In this document: in pieces, positions 62,447 to 64,000 of the stretch
How the letters are laid out: every line of letters begins with the position of its first letter
Numbering within the stretch: the first letter of the stretch is position 1
Assembly: GCA_030065095.1 (NCBI GenBank)
Contig: JASJDP010000011.1
Coordinates: forward strand, 1-64,000
Direction: 5' to 3'
Length of the DNA: 64,000 nucleotides
Source: Rhodobacter sp.
Lineage (GTDB): Bacteria > Pseudomonadota > Alphaproteobacteria > Rhodobacterales > Rhodobacteraceae
Made by a program: the position numbers and the translations under genes
The notes under the pieces: generated by a model
What the model saw: the letters and a program-made list of their open reading frames with translations, nothing else
The model's database searches: none
Told to the model about the DNA's origin: nothing

Positions 62447-62985
62447 TCGTCCAGCGCGACCCCGTTGTTCATCCAATAGGTTTCGGCCGGATGGACGGTG
62501 AAACCCGTCAGCCCGGTGCGCCCCACGCTGACCTGGCTGGCGTGGAACACCGCGATCAGCGCCACATCCTCGGCGATGATGGCCTGCACGCGGTCGTAGA
62601 TGGCCCGGCGCGCTGCGTCATCGAAGGTCTGCCGCCCGTCGGCCAGCAGTGCGTCCAGTTCAGGGTTGGAATAGCCGCCCACATGCGAGCCGGAACCGGT
62701 GCCGATGATCGTCTCTGGGAAGTAGCTCGGATCGCCCTGCGGGGCCGTGCCCCACGCCTGCAGATGGATGTCTGCCGCACCGCTGGCGATTGCGTCGTTG
62801 TTGGCGCCCCATTCGCCGATAGAAACGGACGCCGTGATCCCGATGGCCTGAAGACAAGCCTGCGTCAGCTTCGCCGTTGGCGGCAGCGCGGCCCGGGAGG
62901 CACAGGTCACGATGTCGATTTCAAGCGGCGCGCCGTCCAGCATCCCGCGGCCGCCCTCCTTCACCGCTCCGGCTTCGGCCAGCAG
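62443..62985 (-). pseudogene. truncated ABC peptide/nickel substrate-binding protein (C-terminal part)
   Basis: Only the C-terminal third of a DppA/NikA-type binding protein is left. From LLAEAGAVKEGG through GAPLEIDIVTCASRAALP, IASGAADIHLQAWGTAPQGD and AETYWMNNGVALDE it matches the family. Upstream of 62985 the same frame has no homology, because the DNA there belongs to another gene. No signal peptide or start remains. This is the upstream member of the decaying operon. Confidence 0.85.
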
Positions 62986-63392
62986 ACAGAGATATGCCCC
63001 GAATGGGTAAAGACGACATAGCGGCCGGCGGGAAGTTCCACCAAGTCCAGCCCCTCGGTTTTGCCATTGGCCTCGACACCGGCCACGTAGCGGAAGGGCC
63101 TGGTCTCGTCGGCGTCGCAGCAGACCACATAGGCCATACCAGCCACGGCCCCTTGCACGTTGCCCTCCCTCGCGTTGAACGATTGCCACAGCCCGGGGAT
63201 CGCACCGGTGTTCCCGAAGCTGCAGGTCGTGCTCAGGCCAACCGCCCGGAAGGCGTCGCGATCACGCATTTCAGGCTTTGCAACATCGACGGTCTCCGTT
63301 GGTTCGCATCTCGACAATGCACCGGAAAACCGTGCCACGCTTGAAGCATTTACGGTTCTTGCCGAAGCGGACATCCGTGTGCGGCGCAGCAT
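62961..63392 (-). pseudogene. truncated GyrI-like/AraC effector-binding domain protein
   Basis: EMRDRDAFRAVGLSTTCSFG, AIPGLWQSFN, AYVVCCDADETRPFRYVAGV and LPAGRYVVFTHSGHIS match GyrI-like (AraC_E_bind/Cass2) domains. The family normally continues for ~50 residues after HSGH; here homology ends at about 62988 and a short unrelated tail VCWPKPER leads to a stop at 62961. The loss coincides within a few bases with the beginning of the binding-protein remnant, so one deletion truncated both. The N-terminal ~40 residues are non-conserved; the true start is uncertain. Confidence 0.75.
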
Positions 63393-63557
63393 CGGTCAGA
63401 CGGGGCTCTCACCGGCTCTTCCAACCGCTCTTCACACGCAACAGCGCGTTCAACGGCTGGATTTCGTCCGTTTCGCCGAAAATCTGCTGCAGGTTGGGAG
63501 GGCCGATGTTCACGGCTTTTAGGTATCAATCTCTAGGAAAACCAATACCTTACGCCT

Positions 63558-63601
63558 AACATGCAACACATGTTACAGGCTAGGGGCCCGTGTTGCATGT
63601 T
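63558..63601. promoter_or_regulatory. nested palindromes upstream of the HTH gene end
   Basis: AACATGCAACAC (63558-63569) and GTGTTGCATGTT (63590-63601) are a perfect 12-base inverted repeat with 20 bases between. Inside it, AACATG-CAACA-CATGTT (63558-63574) is a second palindrome. This could be an operator with three half-sites, or a terminator hairpin for the minus-strand HTH gene, although no clear T-run follows. The remaining 63393-63666 shows no gene that I can support. Confidence 0.4.
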
Positions 63602-63666
63602 TGAGAACCGAATTTCGGCGGAAGTCGCGTCAGCCGCGGAATTCTGAGCAACGCTCTAACCCAAGT

Positions 63667-63894
63667 TTATATGGGATTTTTAGCCTCGTCCTGCTTGACC
63701 GCCTCGAGGATATCTCCCGGCTGACAATTCAGAACCTTACAGATCTTGGCAAGCGTGGCAAAACGTACGCCTCGGGCACGGCCTGAGCGTAGCATGCTGA
63801 GGTTCTGCTCTGAGATGCCGATCTCGGCGGCCAGTTCCTTGGACTTCATTTTTCGCTGAGCCAGCACAACATCCAGACGGACGACGATTTCCAT
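63667..63894 (-). CDS. XRE/YozG-type helix-turn-helix regulator
   Basis: 75 residues, a single HTH domain: MKSKELAAEIGISEQNLSML is the first helix pair and RFATLAKICKVLNCQPGDIL the rest, which is the YozG-like pattern. ATG 63894 overlaps the stop of the upstream DUF2975 gene (TGATG), the usual partnership in which the membrane protein and small regulator are co-expressed. It probably regulates that operon. Confidence 0.9.
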   Translation of the reverse strand: MEIVVRLDVVLAQRKMKSKELAAEIGISEQNLSMLRSGRARGVRFATLAKICKVLNCQPGDILEAVKQDEAKNPI

Positions 63895-64000
63895 CAGACG
63901 TACTCCTGGTATTCGCGATCAATTTCGATGGCTTGCACCATGACGCGCCCAAACAGAAACAGGATCGCGCCCATCGTTGCCGACTTCAAATCGGACGGAT
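63894..64000 (-). CDS. DUF2975-family membrane protein, 3' end only
   Basis: The last ~34 codons run off the right edge. The translation contains SDLKSATMGAILFLFGRVMV and ends EIDREYQEYV, which matches the last membrane helix and tail of DUF2975 proteins that are paired with YozG-like regulators. The stop overlaps the HTH start. Confidence 0.7.
   Translation of the reverse strand, partial: PSDLKSATMGAILFLFGRVMVQAIEIDREYQEYV

Overview
The window looks like chromosome of a Roseobacter-group alphaproteobacterium (Rhodobacteraceae). Supporting signs are high GC, dense ATGA-overlapping operons, and a housekeeping block (ParB-like protein, lepA, DUF817, glyA, nadK, DUF4342, prpE, phoX) whose proteins look typical of that family. 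No rRNA, tRNA or CRISPR array was recognised. The assignment is from protein character only; no database was searched.

Layout. (1) 0.3-2.8 kb: an alpha/beta hydrolase, then decayed insertion-sequence remnants (IS630 and probably IS110). (2) 2.8-15.2 kb, plus strand: a catabolic island with a DMSO-reductase-family molybdoenzyme, an IclR regulator, a DAO-type FAD oxidoreductase, hydantoinase/oxoprolinase A and B subunits, an SDR, a pentein-fold (amidinotransferase/deiminase-like) protein and an M24 aminopeptidase P. An IclR-like palindrome sits in front of the FAD gene. (3) 15.4-27.0 kb, minus strand: the most unusual region, an 11-gene tightly coupled operon with the look of a biosynthetic cluster. 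In transcription order it encodes an alpha-oxoamine synthase, a quinone-oxidoreductase-type dehydrogenase, a TauD-like Fe/2OG oxygenase candidate, a circularly permuted ATP-grasp enzyme, a MaoC hydratase, a CitE/HpcH CoA lyase, an alpha/beta hydrolase, an IPNS-like Fe/2OG oxygenase, a 106-residue orphan protein, a second permuted ATP-grasp enzyme, and a short LanB-like protein. The LanB-like protein has the glutamylation-domain length expected of a peptide aminoacyl-tRNA ligase (PEARL). Two same-orientation copies of a ~232-bp imperfect palindromic element bracket this operon.

(4) 27.7-29.8 kb: two overlapping Gfo/Idh/MocA oxidoreductases. (5) 30.0-45.7 kb: the housekeeping block, interrupted by low-GC accessory DNA (the N-terminal part of a 452-aa unknown, and a gene with a nucleoside-deoxyribosyltransferase/TIR-like domain beside lepA), by palindromic intergenic repeats, and by a decayed copy of the prpE 3' end. 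(6) 45.9-58.0 kb: a phosphorus-themed stretch with PhoX phosphatase, Nudix hydrolase, PiT transporter, Na/Pi-cotransporter-PhoU fusion, an RpiR regulator, a FutABC/AEP-type ABC transporter and a histidine phosphatase. (7) 58.6-63.4 kb: an EamA exporter and a decaying peptide/nickel-type ABC operon with frameshifts, an internal deletion and a deletion junction that fuses two truncated genes. (8) The right edge carries a YozG-type HTH regulator and the end of a DUF2975 membrane protein.

Working model for the central cluster (inference): the MaoC and CoA-lyase enzymes shape an acyl-CoA that the oxoamine synthase joins to an amino acid. The LanB/PEARL-like enzyme and the two ATP-grasp ligases make amide bonds, possibly on the 106-aa protein as a scaffold. 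The two Fe/2OG oxygenases and the dehydrogenase tailor the product, and the alpha/beta hydrolase releases or hydrolyses it.
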